A stretch of DNA of 64,000 bases from Gigaspora rosea (GCA_003550325.1 QKWP01000626.1:146613-210612); one strand, 5' to 3'. Shown: positions 1-12,010, numbered from the stretch's first letter. Numbers and translations are program-made. Notes: generated by a model not told the origin, from the letters alone.

Positions 1-113
1 TGAACTGAACCTGAACTTAAAATTATTGAACATGAACCTGAACCTGAACTTAAAAAAAGTTCAGTTCAGGTTCAGTTCAAGGTTCATGATCATGTTCAGG
101 TTCATAATATATG
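1..113. repeat. TGAACC-type short-word array (left cap of repeat element)
   Basis: Degenerate tandem copies of TGAACC/TGAACT and then the complementary GGTTCA/AGTTCA, so the stretch folds on itself around position 52. The same words return at 1420-1580 and at 10960-11040 beside copies of the palindromic repeat, so they probably belong to the ends of that element. No coding content. Confidence 0.7.
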
Positions 114-133
114 CACATGTTTACCTAAATTAC

Positions 134-1225
134 AAAGTTAGAATTAATTAGTAAAAGTTAGAGAATCATAGAAATTTGTATAATTTTATTAATAAAATTA
201 TACAAATTTCTATGATTCTCTAAATTTTACTAATTGATCATAACTTCTTGATCTAAGTAAACTTGTTTAGCACCAAAAAATACATCATATCGGTATATTT
301 TATTTTATTTTCCTTAAAATTTGCGTCAAAGATGCTTAATTTTGAATTTTTGATGAAAATTTCCAAAATTAAGCATCTTTTCTTCAAATTTTAAGAAAAG
401 TAAAATAAAATATGCCGATTTGATGTATTTTTTGGTGCTTAACAAGTTTACTTAGTGCAAGAAGTTATGATCAATTAGTAAAATTTAGAGAATCATAGAA
501 ATTTGTATAATTTTATTAATAAAATTATACAAATTTCTATGATTCTCTAAATTTTACTAATTGATCATAACTTCTTGATCTAAGTAAACTTGTTTAGCAC
601 CAAAAAATACATCATATCGGTATATTTTATTTTATTTTCCTTAAAATTTGCGTCAAAGATGCTTAATTTTGAATTTTTGATGAAAATTTCCAAAATTAAG
701 CATCTTTTCTTCAAATTTTAAGAAAAGTAAAATAAAATATGCCGATTTGATGTATTTTTTGGTGCTTAACAAGTTTACTTAGTGCAAGAAGTTATGATCA
801 ATTAGTAAAATTTAGAGAATCATAGAAATTTGTATAATTTTATTAATAAAATTATACAAATTTCTATGATTCTCTAAATTTTACTAATTGATCATAACTT
901 CTTGATCTAAGTAAACTTGTTTAGCACCAAAAAATACATCATATCGGTATATTTTATTTTATTTTCCTTAAAATTTGCGTCAAAGATGCTTAATTTTGAA
1001 TTTTTGATGAAAATTTCCAAAATTAAGCATCTTTTCTTCAAATTTTAAGAAAAGTAAAATAAAATATGCCGATTTGATGTATTTTTTGGTGCTTAACAAG
1101 TTTACTTAGTGCAAGAAGTTATGATCAATTAGTAAAATTTAGAGAATCATAGAAATTTGTATAATTTTATTAATAAAATTATACAAAATACTATGATTCT
1201 CTAAATTTTACTAACTGATTTATAC
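134..1225. repeat. Tandem array of a 327-bp palindromic unit
   Basis: The sequence GAGAATCATAGAAATTTGTA occurs at 161, 488, 815 and 1142, an exact 327-bp spacing, giving a little over three near-identical copies. Each unit holds two palindromes. One is a near-perfect inverted repeat of more than 100 bp centred on TTTTATTAATAAAA (about 517 in the second unit). The other is longer and less perfect, running from AGCACCAAAAAATACATCA to its reverse complement. Diverged single copies lie at 10930-11660 and 63776-64000, so it is a dispersed foldback family that has been tandemly amplified here. Confidence 0.9.
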
Positions 1226-1260
1226 TTCTCACTCTAAGTAAACTTGTTCAGTATCAAAAA

Positions 1261-1590
1261 ATTCACATATTTTTATTCAGACTCATACTCATTTGCAAAA
1301 TCTGGACTAGCCTGACCAAACTTATGATTGAGTTTGAGTTTAGTATAAAGTTTTAATAATAAAATTTAGAGTTTGAGTCTGGTCTGGACCAGACCAAACC
1401 CGGACCAAAACCTAGAATCACTAGTTCATATGAACACCAGACTGAACTTGAACATGTTCATGAACTTATGAACTAAACCTGAACTGAACCTGAACCAGCT
1501 CTAAAAGTTCAATACTGAACCTGAACCTGAACCTGAACTTGACATAAGTTCAGTTCAGTTCAGGTTCATAGGAACACTAAAAAGCAGTAT
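1261..1590. repeat. GTCCGG/GGACC and TGAACC cap arrays
   Basis: Two neighbouring arrays of short degenerate words: one of CTGGAC/GGTCTGGACC type (about 1300-1410) and one of TGAACC/GAACTT type (about 1420-1580). They resemble 11870-12010 and 63650-63735 in word content and lie beside the palindromic repeat in the same way. I read them as the terminal arrays of non-autonomous elements. No open frame. Confidence 0.55.
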
Positions 1591-3030
1591 GAATGTAAGG
1601 TTTGCTCTTATCAATTTACTTAAACTTTAAAATTATTCATGTTAGTAAATCTAAGTAAATCTAAGTATAAAGATTGTTAACTAATTGCACTAAATTTTAT
1701 TTTAAACTATTAATATTTACAATTGTTAACTAATTGCACTAAATTTTATTTAAATTATTAATATTTACAATCATTAGAAAAGCATTTATTGTTAGGTAAT
1801 TACTCAGTATACTTATAGTATACTGTACTTAATTTCATTAACAATTAGCCTTTGTAAATTCAAAGCATACTTGAATCCAATTTATAAATCACATATATTA
1901 TTTAAAGTTAAATTTATTTACAGTTCTATTTTAGTTAGCAAAGTTAGCTAGGTTAAAGATTAAAATTAATTAATAAGACAAATAAAACTTTGGAAGTAGA
2001 ATTGGATAGAACAAGGCTAAAAAACTGAAATAGCCAAAATAAACATGTCAGAATATTAAGGCTCAAATGAATCCTTTCATTACTTTCCAAAAGACAAATG
2101 AATTAGCTTTTTTATACTGCATTATTGATTATGAGATTTTATATTAGTTTTTTATGTTTTTTAAATTAATAAAATAAATCATTTTTACAATATAATATCT
2201 TGAGACATATCTCGAATAATATATTATGAAAATTTTATTTTTTGTAAACTTCAAGTTATAATTACTGTTTTTTTCTCAAAAAATAAATTGAATTTACTAT
2301 CTGGATAAGTTTTTAGAATTTATAAAAATTTTATAAAGTTAAAAGTCAGTTGCTAAGTCACTTTCAATTTATATAATAACCAAAAATTAACTAAGTATAA
2401 ACTAAGGTATACAAAAAATACTTTCTTTGTTTACGAAAAGTTTTTGTTGATCTATAAAAAATGGTGTAATATTTTTTATTTTGGACATTGGTCATGAGGT
2501 TCATATTTGCAGGACAAAAGGGTTCTCTGCCAAGACTGGGCTAAATACATTGTTTAGCAGAAAAATGAAATAAACAAACATTAGTAGCAAAATGCAAACT
2601 GGATTGTAGCTATAGCGAGCAGAATTACTATGTGCAAATCTATTGCTTATAGAAAAAGAAAATAAAAAAATAGTAGCAGTGAAATGCTAGGTACAAGAAC
2701 TGACATGCACTTATTGTTTGGTAAAAAAGAAGATACACAAATATTAGCAATGAAATGCCAGATGCAAGAACTGGTTTGTGGCCTGGCATGCGCAGTTACT
2801 ATATACTTAGATTAGAATTTGCTGTGGTACATTTCTAATCTAGTTTGTCCAGTTTGTATTGCATTATTCATTGAAGTCTATCATAATGATAGTAAATACA
2901 ATATTGTCACAAGATTAGGCATTGGTGAGTTTTTGCTACTGGTCAAAGATATATTCAGTCATTGTGAAATTTTTTGTGAAGCAAACCACATTTAAGACAA
3001 TATCACTTACTATTAGATCTATCAAATTTA
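1591..3030. other. AT-rich intergenic DNA, no gene seen
   Basis: No credible frame. A direct repeat of about 70 bp is visible at 1660-1770 (TTAACTAATTGCACTAAATT twice). Loosely repeated stretches containing AGCAATGAAATGC/AGCAGTGAAATGC occur at 2560-2800. Nothing else recognisable. Confidence 0.5.
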
Positions 3031-3033
3031 TAT

Positions 3034-3290
3034 GGGCTGCCATCAATAGAAATAAGGCAGATTGACATTTTAAAAAAAATTAATACCTTAACTTTCATAG
3101 CACATATCTTGATGAATATTGAAGTTATCTTGATAAATTAATATTCAAAAGAAAGCCTATGATCTAAGCTTTCTTTTGAATATTAAATCATCAAGATAGC
3201 CTCAAAATCCATAGAGATGTGTGCTATAAAACTTAAAGTATTAATTTTTTTTAAAATGTCAATCTGCCTTATTTCTATTGACGGCAGCCC
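3034..3290. mobile_element. Foldback MITE with ~60-bp terminal inverted repeats
   Basis: The left arm GGGCTGCCATCAATAGAAAT pairs with the right arm ending GACGGCAGCCC. The arms continue inward through AAGGCAGATTGACATTTT and beyond, so almost all of the ~257 bp can fold into one hairpin. The flanks ATAT/ATAT are also complementary, so the exact boundary and target duplication are uncertain. There is no coding capacity, so it must have been moved in trans. Confidence 0.85.
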
Positions 3291-3439
3291 ATATCTTTAC
3301 TTGCATAGATTTTTATAGCAAAAGACTGATTCTTTTTATTTATTTTCTTTAACTTTTATAAATAATTTTTTTATGATCAGAATCAATGATAATGCCAATA
3401 CAAACCAATATAACTTTAACTATATACTGTGCATTCTAC

Positions 3440-5200
3440 ATCATGAAATTTTTTAATCCGATAATCATCAATATATAACAAAAAATGATTTATATCAATT
3501 AAGATATAATGATAAAAATTGATAGTGCAGTTGTAAAACGATAGATATAAATAATCGATAACTACTAATTAACAGATATAAATTATTATGATCTGCAATT
3601 GATTATTATTGAATTGATTCAAGTCAATATATAATAATTAAATAGTTACCAATCATTTAAAATTTGAACTTAGAAAATTTTTGGATTTACATTTTTTATC
3701 ATTAAGACTTATGATTTATGTTATATCAGATATCAATTGTCAGTTTTTTTTCTGTATTATTTTTTTTTGCTTTTATTGTTTTAGTTAACTAACTTTTGTC
3801 CTTTCTGGTTACAGGATTTAGTCGATGCTGGTGCCATCATTATGTAACTAGTGCCATCATTATGTCACTAATTTATTGTCGCTACTGCCTGTGTTAAACT
3901 TGTACTAACTTTCTTTTGTCGCTAGAATCAGAATCATAAATAGGTTTCTTTTTTTTCTTTTTTTGCTTCCTGGGACCAGGATCCTATAAAATTTTTTTTA
4001 TTGTTCACTTGTTTTATTTTTCTTATTTTAAACTTTTTCTTTCTTTTACAGGTTTTTTTTACTAGAAAACCTAGTAGAAAATTGGAACCAGCTCTTGCGA
4101 AATACTGAATATTGGAGATTTATAACTGGATTTTGTAAGATAAGTAGTTTTGGTAGTTGCTTTTTTTCTATTTTATCCTTTTTTAGCTTGAACTAATAAC
4201 TTTTGTGTGCTTAGTTAGTAGTATACCATCATTTATGGAATGTAAGATTCTGAGCTTTCATTGTTTTGGTACTATTATTATAGAGATTCTGGGTTTATAT
4301 CATTTTAATACAATTGTTTATAGAATATAAAGATTCTGGGCTTTTTGTCATTCCAGTACTATCATTTATGGAATATGAAGAATATGAGCTTTTATTGTTT
4401 TGGTATTGTTGGTGATTTCAGACTTTTGCTATTTTTGTGCTGTTGTTTGTGAAAATTTAGGTTTTCATTAGTGATTTTAGGCTTTACTAGTTAATAGAGG
4501 CTTTGGACTAATTCTTTTATAGTTTCACTAATCATCTGGTAGATTGCTTTTGTATCTTTGTTGAACGCTTCATAAATATAATTTGTCATTTGTCTTGGTT
4601 TTGTAAGATTAGTAGTTTCTCTTTTGTTTAATTCTTTGTTTGTTTTGTTTTTTTTGAACTAATTTTTTTATTTTCTAGATTTGGCTTTGTATGTCATTTT
4701 GGTATCGTTTGTTTCACGCTTTTAGCATCATTATTGTTCAAACCTTTAATATTATTGTTCTTGAAGCTTGTTATCAATACGTCGTATTTAGGCAGCTTGA
4801 TAATAGCAGTTGTAGTACGCGACAGTGTAGTGAAAATGTTCATTACATAATGGTTTAAGTTTAAGTATTAGCAATTGTAGTTGTAGTTGGATTGTAGTTA
4901 GAATTAGTTGTTTTTTTTTATTTGTAACTAATCATACTATAAAATTAATCATGTTATAAAAAAAATGATTAATAAATTAAAGAAATTGGGTAATTATTAT
5001 GGTATCTTGTTGATAGTTCCATGATCTGCAAAAATTTTTCTCTGCTGACTGTATATGTGCACCAAACGATAAAATTGATTACTATCTAAATCGATAAAAA
5101 TTGATTACTATCTAAATCAATAAAAATTGATCACAATTTAAATTGATAAAAATCGATCACTATTTAAATCAATAAAAATCAATAGTGGGATTATAATCAA
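3440..5200. other. AT-rich stretch bracketed by ATCGATAAAAATTGATT arrays
   Basis: Both ends (3459-3640 and 5060-5190) contain repeated GATAATC/ATCGATAAA/AATTGATT words. The interior (3780-4900) is T-rich without an open frame. Within it, 4218-4440 holds loosely repeated units containing TTTATGGAATGTAAGATTCTG. The bracketing arrays suggest a single large non-autonomous element of about 1.75 kb, but I cannot define its termini. Confidence 0.3.
5058..5190. repeat. ~28-bp minisatellite, AATTGATTACTATCTAAATC
   Basis: Four to five head-to-tail copies of a unit resembling AATTGATTACTATCTAAATC followed by GATAAA. Copies diverge by a few bases, mainly TTAC/TCAC and CTAA/TTAA. Confidence 0.75.
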
Positions 5201-5579
5201 TATATATTTTAACTATTACATATTAATACTATTTAGCTTGCAAATTTTGGTGATATATAACTAGTAAGTTTTTAATTAAAATTTTTATTGTAAATTATGA
5301 TTGATTTAGAAATTTCTATATAAAGCATAACATTAAATTAAAAAATTTCTTGAAGCGAAGCCAAAAAAAGCATCAACAGTTTATGTATATAATTATATTT
5401 CATTAAAGAAAAATAAATACATAATGACTATATTATACTTTGATGTTAATTTCACAAAAACATTATTTTAATTGTTAATATTGTCGAATTGTCACTTTTT
5501 TAAACTTCTATTGTGCAATTTGTAAAAAATTTAAAGTTAATTAAATTTTAAACATTACAAATTAATAAATATTCATATA

Positions 5580-6135
5580 GTATACCAACCCAATCTGCTT
5601 ATATAGTCTTCTAATTCTAATGACAGACCAATCTTTAACCTATATTTCTTTAGATCATCTTTGCATAGTCTTATAAATAGATTTAGTTATATTTTCCTTA
5701 TGAAGCTTTTTGAAAAAATTTCATCAATATTTATATCAGAAAACTCTTCATCATTTATAAAAAATTCAATTAGGCTATCTATATTGTTTCTTCTTAAATT
5801 TTCAACATTTGATGATGAGGAGGTTTCATATAATTCTGTTTGCCTTTAGTTTTAGGCTTTGTTTTTATGGAATTTTGATCTATTCTTGAGGAAATTGTCT
5901 TTACTTTTTTTGCTTTGTGGAATTTGACACATTTGTAAAATATAATATTTCTTTGCCATTGTTACAATCATTGGAATTTTATTATAATAAGCAGATTCCT
6001 TAAAATATACTTTAATTGTTCCTGACTTTTTTATCTTTGATTGTAAAAATTTGACCTTTTAGCTGTTGCATAAAATTGTTTAGTATCTTTCTTTGATTCA
6101 AAGTGCAAATAACTATAACTAAATTTTATTAAAAT
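5580..6135 (-). pseudogene. Degraded protein-coding remnant, function unknown
   Basis: On the minus strand, the frame read from about 5847 down to 5580 has one stop in about 88 codons, with acidic and hydrophobic periodicity that looks like protein. A recognisable stretch is DDLKKYRLKIGLSLELEDY, which resembles the helical end of a small SAM-like domain. Upstream (about 6130-5850) other minus-strand frames are also fairly open but shifted. I infer an old gene or transposon ORF with several frameshifts. I do not recognise the family and give no function. Confidence 0.3.
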
Positions 6136-6237
6136 AAAATTAAAATTTTATTTAAATCTGCAGTTTGTTATATTTTTTACCTCATGTGATAATCATAGAG
6201 GATTTTATTTTAATTAAATGCAAGTAAAACTTTGAAC

Positions 6238-6636
6238 TTACTTAAACTTTTCTTTTTTCAAAACATGGATGTTTTTATCATCTACAATTAAAGCAATTAT
6301 ATTTCTAAGATTGTTTCTACTTATATTTATTAAAATATTTTCTACACTGCTAATATATATCAAATAATTTGTTGGGCAATATAGATTGCCTGATGTAGTT
6401 TTCTTTACTAAAACTAGGAATACTATAAAAATTTTGTCATTATGAAGCATTATGAAGGTGATATTCTTCAGAAAAAATAATATGAAATGTGAAAAAAATA
6501 GGTTAGCTATTTTTTTTGACATATTAAACAAAAGAACCTGTAGAATTGAATTAAAAACATTTATTGGTATGAAAAACATTGGCATGCACTTTGGGTTGAC
6601 CCATTTAAACAGAATTATTAGATCTGTAAATTCCAC
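6238..6636 (-). CDS. Hypothetical ORF, 132 codons, doubtful
   Basis: An uninterrupted minus-strand frame of 132 codons, unusually long for DNA this AT-rich. The predicted protein is rich in Phe, Ile, Leu and Asn, with alternating hydrophobic segments and a lysine-rich C-terminus (VLKKEKFK). No domain is recognised and no intron signals are evident. It overlaps a 93-codon frame on the plus strand at 6452-6733, so at most one is real. It lies next to the degraded stretch at 5580-6135 on the same strand and may be part of the same decayed gene. It could also be chance. Confidence 0.2.
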   Translation of the reverse strand: MEFTDLIILFKWVNPKCMPMFFIPINVFNSILQVLLFNMSKKIANLFFSHFILFFLKNITFIMLHNDKIFIVFLVLVKKTTSGNLYCPTNYLIYISSVENILINISRNNLRNIIALIVDDKNIHVLKKEKFK

Positions 6637-6845
6637 TATAAAGATGCCAACTATCTATATATCTGTTGTAAAAATACTAACTATCTATCTTATTTATTGT
6701 AAAAATACCCAACTACCTATACATCTACTATAAAGTTATCAAACTATTCCTATTCACTATAAGAGCACTTAACTATCTACTTATTTACTATAAAAATATT
6801 TAGTTATCTACTTATTTACAATAAAGATACTTATTTATTAGCTTA
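6630..6845. repeat. ~32-bp minisatellite, ACTATCTACTTATTTACTAT
   Basis: About six degenerate head-to-tail units of the form ACTATCTACTTATTTACTAT followed by AAAAATACTT. Unit length varies between about 27 and 37 bp. Confidence 0.75.
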
Positions 6846-7059
6846 CTAAAATAAAACAAAAAAACTATTAAAAAATTAAAGAAATATATACAAAAAGATA
6901 ATAAAAAAACTAAAAGAATAATTTAATTAATTTAAAAAAAAATTTAAATACTAATCTATCACTATAGTAATCTTTATGTTTAGCTGATTAATTTTTTTGC
7001 AATTATTTTTTTTTTGTTTGATTTTTAAATAACAAGCTTTTTTTTTTCTTTTTAAAAGT

Positions 7060-7205
7060 TGTTGCTAGAGCTGTATTGAAATCATTATTGGAGCTATTAT
7101 TAAAGCCTTAGAGCTATTGTTAATATTATTATTAAAGCTATTATTGAAGCCTTGAAGGCATTCTTGGAGTTGTTATTGGAGCTATTATTGAAACCTTGAA
7201 TTAGA
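7060..7205. repeat. GAGCTATTATTGAAGCCTTG tandem repeat
   Basis: Four to five imperfect repeats of GAGCTATTATTGAAGCCTTG. The unit size varies by multiples near 3 bp, which could reflect a former coding repeat, but no frame stays open through it. Confidence 0.6.
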
Positions 7206-7209
7206 GATC

Positions 7210-8135
7210 ACAAAGTCATACAATTTGGATAGCTTGGTAGACTGTTTTATTTTTATTTTAGATTTTATATTTTGGTATCTGGGATTATTTTAAAGATAAA
7301 GTATAATAATATTATAATTATTATAATACTTATTGTTATAATTATTGGTAATACTAAATATCTAATATCAATATATAATTGAATATTATAAATATTTTAT
7401 TTACTATTAAAAACTGATTTTAACTTGTTTTTACATTATAAAAAAATTTTTGTGCAACTATTGCTAACTTCTTAACATATTTTTTTAAAAAATTAAATAT
7501 AAAATAATAAATTTTTTGTTTTGAAATAAAAATTCTAACATTGAAAATACTGTAAATATGTTTTTTTAATGTAACAAAAATACATTTTATTTAAATATAG
7601 TAGCAAGATTTTGTGTGCTATGCTATAATACGACGTTTTACTATTATTGAAAAATAATCAATATATACTCTACTCTTAAGTTTACTAATTTATTGTTTTT
7701 CTTAGTATATTTTTTATTATTACTCTCTGAATCTTTATAGTTTTTTTTGTAGTACTTTTAGTAAGTTTATAGTTCTTTTAGCAAATATTTGTTGTTTTTT
7801 AGTAGATTCTTTCAATAGCTTTGTCATAATTTTTTGTTATTTTTTAGTGAGTTCTTTTTGTAAATTTGTTATTTTTTTAGTAAGTTTCTTTTAAAGTTTT
7901 TTATAGTATTTCTGGTATATTTAAATTGAATATTTGTAGTTTTTACTTTTTTAAGGAACTAAAAATAGTTTTACCAATGATTTATTTTCAAGATTATATA
8001 TAAACAAATACATCTTGTTGTAGTTAAAAAGGTTAAGACGCTAACAAAATTTTTGGTAGATATAATTCTATTAGTTAAAATAAGTTAGTTTGGATAGAGA
8101 ATTATGCAATATAATATATAATTTAAACCAAATTT
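7210..8135. other. AT-rich DNA, no gene seen
   Basis: No open frame of interest. A T-rich stretch (7740-7900) contains loose repeats of TTAGTAAGTTCTTTT and TTAGTGAGTTCTTTTT. Otherwise nothing. Confidence 0.4.
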
Positions 8136-8139
8136 AATA

Positions 8140-8315
8140 CAGTCAAACCTCCTAAAGCCAATATGCATAGTGAACAGGTTTTGAATCAGTATTGAAAGAT
8201 TATTAGATTTCAAAATATTATAAACTATTAGATTTATATATTTGGTACCAACTTGGTAAAATAATTTTTATCAAATTTGGCAAATTATCAATTTTGATAG
8301 AGGGAGGTTCAACAG
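8140..8315. mobile_element. Tc1/mariner-like MITE at TA
   Basis: The left end CAGTCAAACCTCCTAAAGCC pairs with the right end, whose reverse complement reads CTGTTGAACCTCCCTCTATC. Both ends are flanked by TA (8138-8139 and 8316-8317). The same TIR type (CAGTC-A/G-A/G-ACCTC) is seen at 53363-53535 and at the right end of 58409-58575. Length is about 176 bp, non-coding. Confidence 0.65.
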
Positions 8316-8589
8316 TATATTGTATATTGCCAAAAATAAATTATTTCCAAAATAAGATACCTCCTGATTTTTTTTGAAAATTTTAAAATATCTGCTAGCA
8401 GTTGCTATATATAAATATTGAAATTTTACTAAGTTAATCTCCAAAAATTTTAAGTAAAGTTGTTCAGAATTTTAAATATATTTATATAGTTTAGGCAATT
8501 TAGTCCTGACAAATAAAATTTTCTAGTAGCCAAATCTGAAATTTACATAATGTGGCCAAATTTGATATTTTTATTAGGACTTAATTAGG

Positions 8590-8950
8590 CATCGCGCACT
8601 GCGATGTGCTTGTATATCGCACCCCAACGATTTACCAATTAAATTTGAAAATCAGGTGTAACGTGCAAATTTTCTTTGTGTAACAAAATAAAGAAATTTT
8701 TTTTAAAATTTGTAATATCAAAAAATTTCATCTACTTAACCACCTTTCACACTCTAACAAAAAAAATTCCTTGCAAAATTTTGTATATACTATCATCTAC
8801 TCTAACTTCTAGCACAAACTCTTACCCTAACCTTATATTAATTTAAATTTTTGTTATATAGAACATTTTGTTACACGGATCTACAATATATGTTTACATA
8901 TATGTGCAATGAATTAGCATGTCGCAGGGTGCGTTGCATATATTTATCCT
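8590..8950. mobile_element. Non-autonomous element, 'AAATTCAGGTGTAA' core, GCATCGC-type ends
   Basis: The core contains TTGAAAATCAGGTGTAACGT and TTCCTTGCAAAATTTTGTAT, shared with copies at 24540-24890 (reverse), 34282-34890 and 37780-38115. The ends here are words related to GCATCGC/GCGATGTGC (left) and GCATGTCGCAGGGTGCG (right). The two later copies end instead in GTGATGATCACCAC-type words. No coding capacity. Confidence 0.6.
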
Positions 8951-8959
8951 TTTTATTAT

Positions 8960-9110
8960 ATGTGCCAAATTTAATATTTTCATTATATATAGCCAAATTT
9001 GATATTTTCATTATATATTGCCAAATTTGATATTTTTATTATATATAGACAAATTTGATATTTTTATATATATATGGCAAATTCAATATTTTTATTATAA
9101 TATGTAGCAA
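8960..9110. repeat. ~34-bp minisatellite, CCAAATTTGATATTTTTATT
   Basis: Five head-to-tail copies of GCCAAATTTGATATTTTTAT followed by TATATATA. An isolated copy lies at about 8550, and a related GCCAAATTTAGTATA array lies at 10005-10145. The central CAAATTTG is self-complementary. Confidence 0.85.
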
Positions 9111-9119
9111 ATCATAAAT

Positions 9120-10000
9120 TTAGCATTTTGAAAAGTATTGCTAATATGATTTTATAAATGGAATAGTCTGGTCTGATATACTAGAGTTTAAGTTTGTTTA
9201 ATAGATATTAGTTTCGAATTATACATTATTGAATATTAAAACTTAAACAGGATATGCTCCCAGAAATAGCAAATAATATTGTGCTAAGTGATAGCTATAG
9301 GCAGTTGTTTATATGGCTTTGTGCTGGCCAGTAGTTTTTCACCTGCATAATGCAGACTAGCTGTCAGTATAAACATATGATATTGATATTTGCTTATATA
9401 GCAGTTGAGTTTGTGAAACTTAACACTAACTACTACAAAATACAGGCTGGCTATTAGTATAAGCACATGATATTGATTATAAGAAAGAGAGTTGGGTTGC
9501 AAATTGTGGTCTGTCACAGTTGAGTAAGCAATTATTGACATAAGGCCCAATTGTGTTTTTTATAGATTTATCTTTGTTTTTATTGCCACCTTTATCAAGT
9601 TAGTGATTACTGTTTATTAAAAGTTATTCAAATCATACTCACCTCCTTTAATTATCTGAACCAGACTTGTTCTAGTTGATAGTTTCACAATGCACATTAC
9701 TATGCTTAGAAGCTTTTTGATTTGTTGACTCTATATCAACTCAAATCATTATATGCACCAAGTTTATTTTATGAAAATTTGGAACTTAGTTTATAACTTA
9801 CTGGATCTAATTATATTTATTCAAATTAAAACTTAGCAAGCAACTTTCTACCAATCATAATCATAAATTGCTATTATTTGACAATTTTATCCCAATAATG
9901 TATACTTATTATAGATAGCAAATTACTTGCTTTAATAGCGTACTAATACACAAAGACAAGCAAATTGCATATTTTAATCATATATACAAAAGTAGCCAAG
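9120..10000. other. AT-rich DNA with one ~85-bp direct duplication
   Basis: A degenerate direct repeat containing CAGTATAAACATATGATATT and TAGTATAAGCACATGATATT lies at 9355-9480. It produces an 88-codon minus-strand frame (9284-9550) that I regard as spurious. No other features. Confidence 0.4.
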
Positions 10001-10004
10001 TTAT

Positions 10005-10145
10005 ATATATATAAGGCAGCCAAATTTAGTAGCCAAATTTAGTATATATATAGAGTGGCCAAATTTAGTATTTATAGAGTGGCCAAATTTAGTATATCGA
10101 GCAGCCAGCCAAATTTAGTATATATAGGGCAGCCAAATTTTATAT
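10005..10145. repeat. GCCAAATTTAGTATATA minisatellite
   Basis: About six copies of GGCCAAATTTAGTATATA with spacers of 8-15 bp. Related to the array at 8960-9110, and possibly the opposite end of one element spanning 8.96-10.14 kb. Confidence 0.75.
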
Positions 10146-10929
10146 TTAATTATAAAAATACTATAACTTTAACCTCTATAACTTTTTTATAAATAGATTT
10201 TAAAAAAATTAAAAACTATAGAAGTGTTTAGCTTGTTTTGATTTAATATTTTAAGATAATATTTTTTGTTTCAATTTTTTTTTGAAAAAGAATTAGCAAT
10301 TTGAATGTTATCAATTTTATTTGTCAGAGCTAGGTTGTTTGCACTATAGTAAAAATTTATATCATTTGAATAACTTTTTATTAGTACAATTTTCAATTTT
10401 GCAAAAAATTTAACAATTCAAAATAAGCTACTTCTCATTTTTTGTATAATTTTTGGTCAAAAAAGGGAATGGCTAAAGTCAGATACATTACAAGATTCCC
10501 AATTTTTCCAATTTTTAATTAAAATTGACTGATATTAGAGGTAAAGCTAGATTAAGAATATAGAGAATAGTTTATATATAGCAATATAACACTTTTATTT
10601 AGTAAAACAAAACCGTTAGATAACTAATTTTTGTAACTTTTGTATTTTTGGTTTGTTATCTCACTTTATTTTGTTTGGACAGATCTAGATTACATATTAG
10701 GTAATCTCATAATGTATCTGGTTTTAGTCAACCTCCAAAAAAAAGTAGCTTATTTTTGGCAATATATAGTATATATTTTTTTTATCTTGAAGCTCTTTAC
10801 CAATTTGATTTTTTTTGATTTTATTTTTTTTTTAATAATCAAAATTTTATTAAGCTACTTTAAATATGAATATAAGTATGTTAATTTATAGTAGATTAAA
10901 AAAACTGACCTGCTACTAAAATTTTGGAA
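10146..10929. other. AT-rich DNA, no gene seen
   Basis: T-rich and A-rich runs. An 83-codon plus-strand frame at 10640-10891 is dominated by Phe, Ile, Leu and Tyr and looks like a compositional artefact. No feature supported. Confidence 0.4.
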
Positions 10930-11660
10930 CACGATATAAATCTAAACTTGAAAAAATTTTTGATCCCAAAACTGAACTTAAAATTTAAGAACATGAACTA
11001 AACCTGAACTTAAAAAATGTTTATTTGGATTTAGTTCAAGGCTTATATACACATGTTTACCTAGAGCACAAAGTTAGAATCTATTAGTAAAATTTAGAGA
11101 ATATAGATAGCATTTTGTATAATTTTATTAATAAAATATATTTTATTTGAAATTTTACTAATTTATCATAACTTTATGCACTAAGTAAATTTGTTTAGCA
11201 CCATAAAATAGATCAAATTAGCATATTTTATTTTTCTTTTCTTAAAATTTGCAGAAAAGATGTTTAATTTTGAAAAAAATTATCAAAAATTCAAATTAAG
11301 TATCTTTGTTCAAACTAGTAAAGTTTAATTTAACTAATATTTTTAATAATTTTATTAATAAAATTAAACAAATTTCTATAATTCTCTAAAATTTACTAAT
11401 TCTTTCTAACTTTTTGCTCTAAGTAAACCTATTTAGCACCAAAAATACATTATTTTGGTATGTTTTATAAAAATTTGAGACATGATACTTAATTTTGAAT
11501 TTTTGCTGAAAATTTCCAAAATTAAGTATTCTTTCTTCAAATTTTAAGAAAAGTAAATAAATTGATGTATTTTTTGGTGCTGAACAAGTTTACTTAGTAC
11601 AAGAAGATATGATCAATTAATAAAATTGCATGTAAACTAGTATTTTTAATAATTTTATTA
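10930..11660. repeat. Diverged copy of the 327-bp palindromic family
   Basis: Shares with 134-1225 the words AGCACCA, TTAGTAAAATTTAGAGAAT, TTTTATTAATAAAAT and the pair AATTTTGAATTTTTGCTGAA / CCAAAATTAAGTAT. It begins with TGAACC-type words (10960-11040), as does the copy at the window start. It carries many substitutions and deletions, so it is older. Confidence 0.75.
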
Positions 11661-11869
11661 ATAAAATTTATCCCCTTGATTTGTTAAAATGCAGTTTCTT
11701 TTGAAAATCTAAACTGTTAATTTTAGACATAAAGTGTGAATGTGGTTTAAGATTTTTTTTACAAATAAACTCTGCTGCAAGATTATAAGCAGTGCTTTTC
11801 TATGATATTATTGAAAATTAAAAAAAGATGATCACGATTGCTTAAATAATGCATTCTTATTGGTTGAAG

Positions 11870-12010
11870 ATGGTCCGGTCTAAGGTCGGGTCCCAAACCG
11901 AACCGAATAGGGTCGGCTTATCGAATCAGTTCATGAACCTTGGCCTGGTTGATGGTCTGCTGACGAGACCGGTCTTTTGAACCAAGACCGAACAGGACGG
12001 ATCGTAATAT
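11870..12010. repeat. GGTCCGGT / GACCGAAC word array
   Basis: A conspicuously GC-rich block of degenerate GACCG, GGTCGG and GAACCGAACC words containing the palindrome GGTTCATGAACC in split form (GTTCATGAACC). It ends with TAATATCCCTA, which read from the other strand (TAGGGATATTA) looks like a hAT-type terminus. I could not find the matching left terminus, so this is probably a truncated element end. Confidence 0.5.

Noticed and set aside
134..1225. CRISPR-like direct repeats
   Set aside because: The 327-bp units have no unique spacers and consist of large palindromes, and the DNA is eukaryotic.
9284..9550. 88-codon minus-strand frame
   Set aside because: It spans an imperfect direct duplication, and the predicted protein only mirrors the duplication. 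No domain, no flanking signals.
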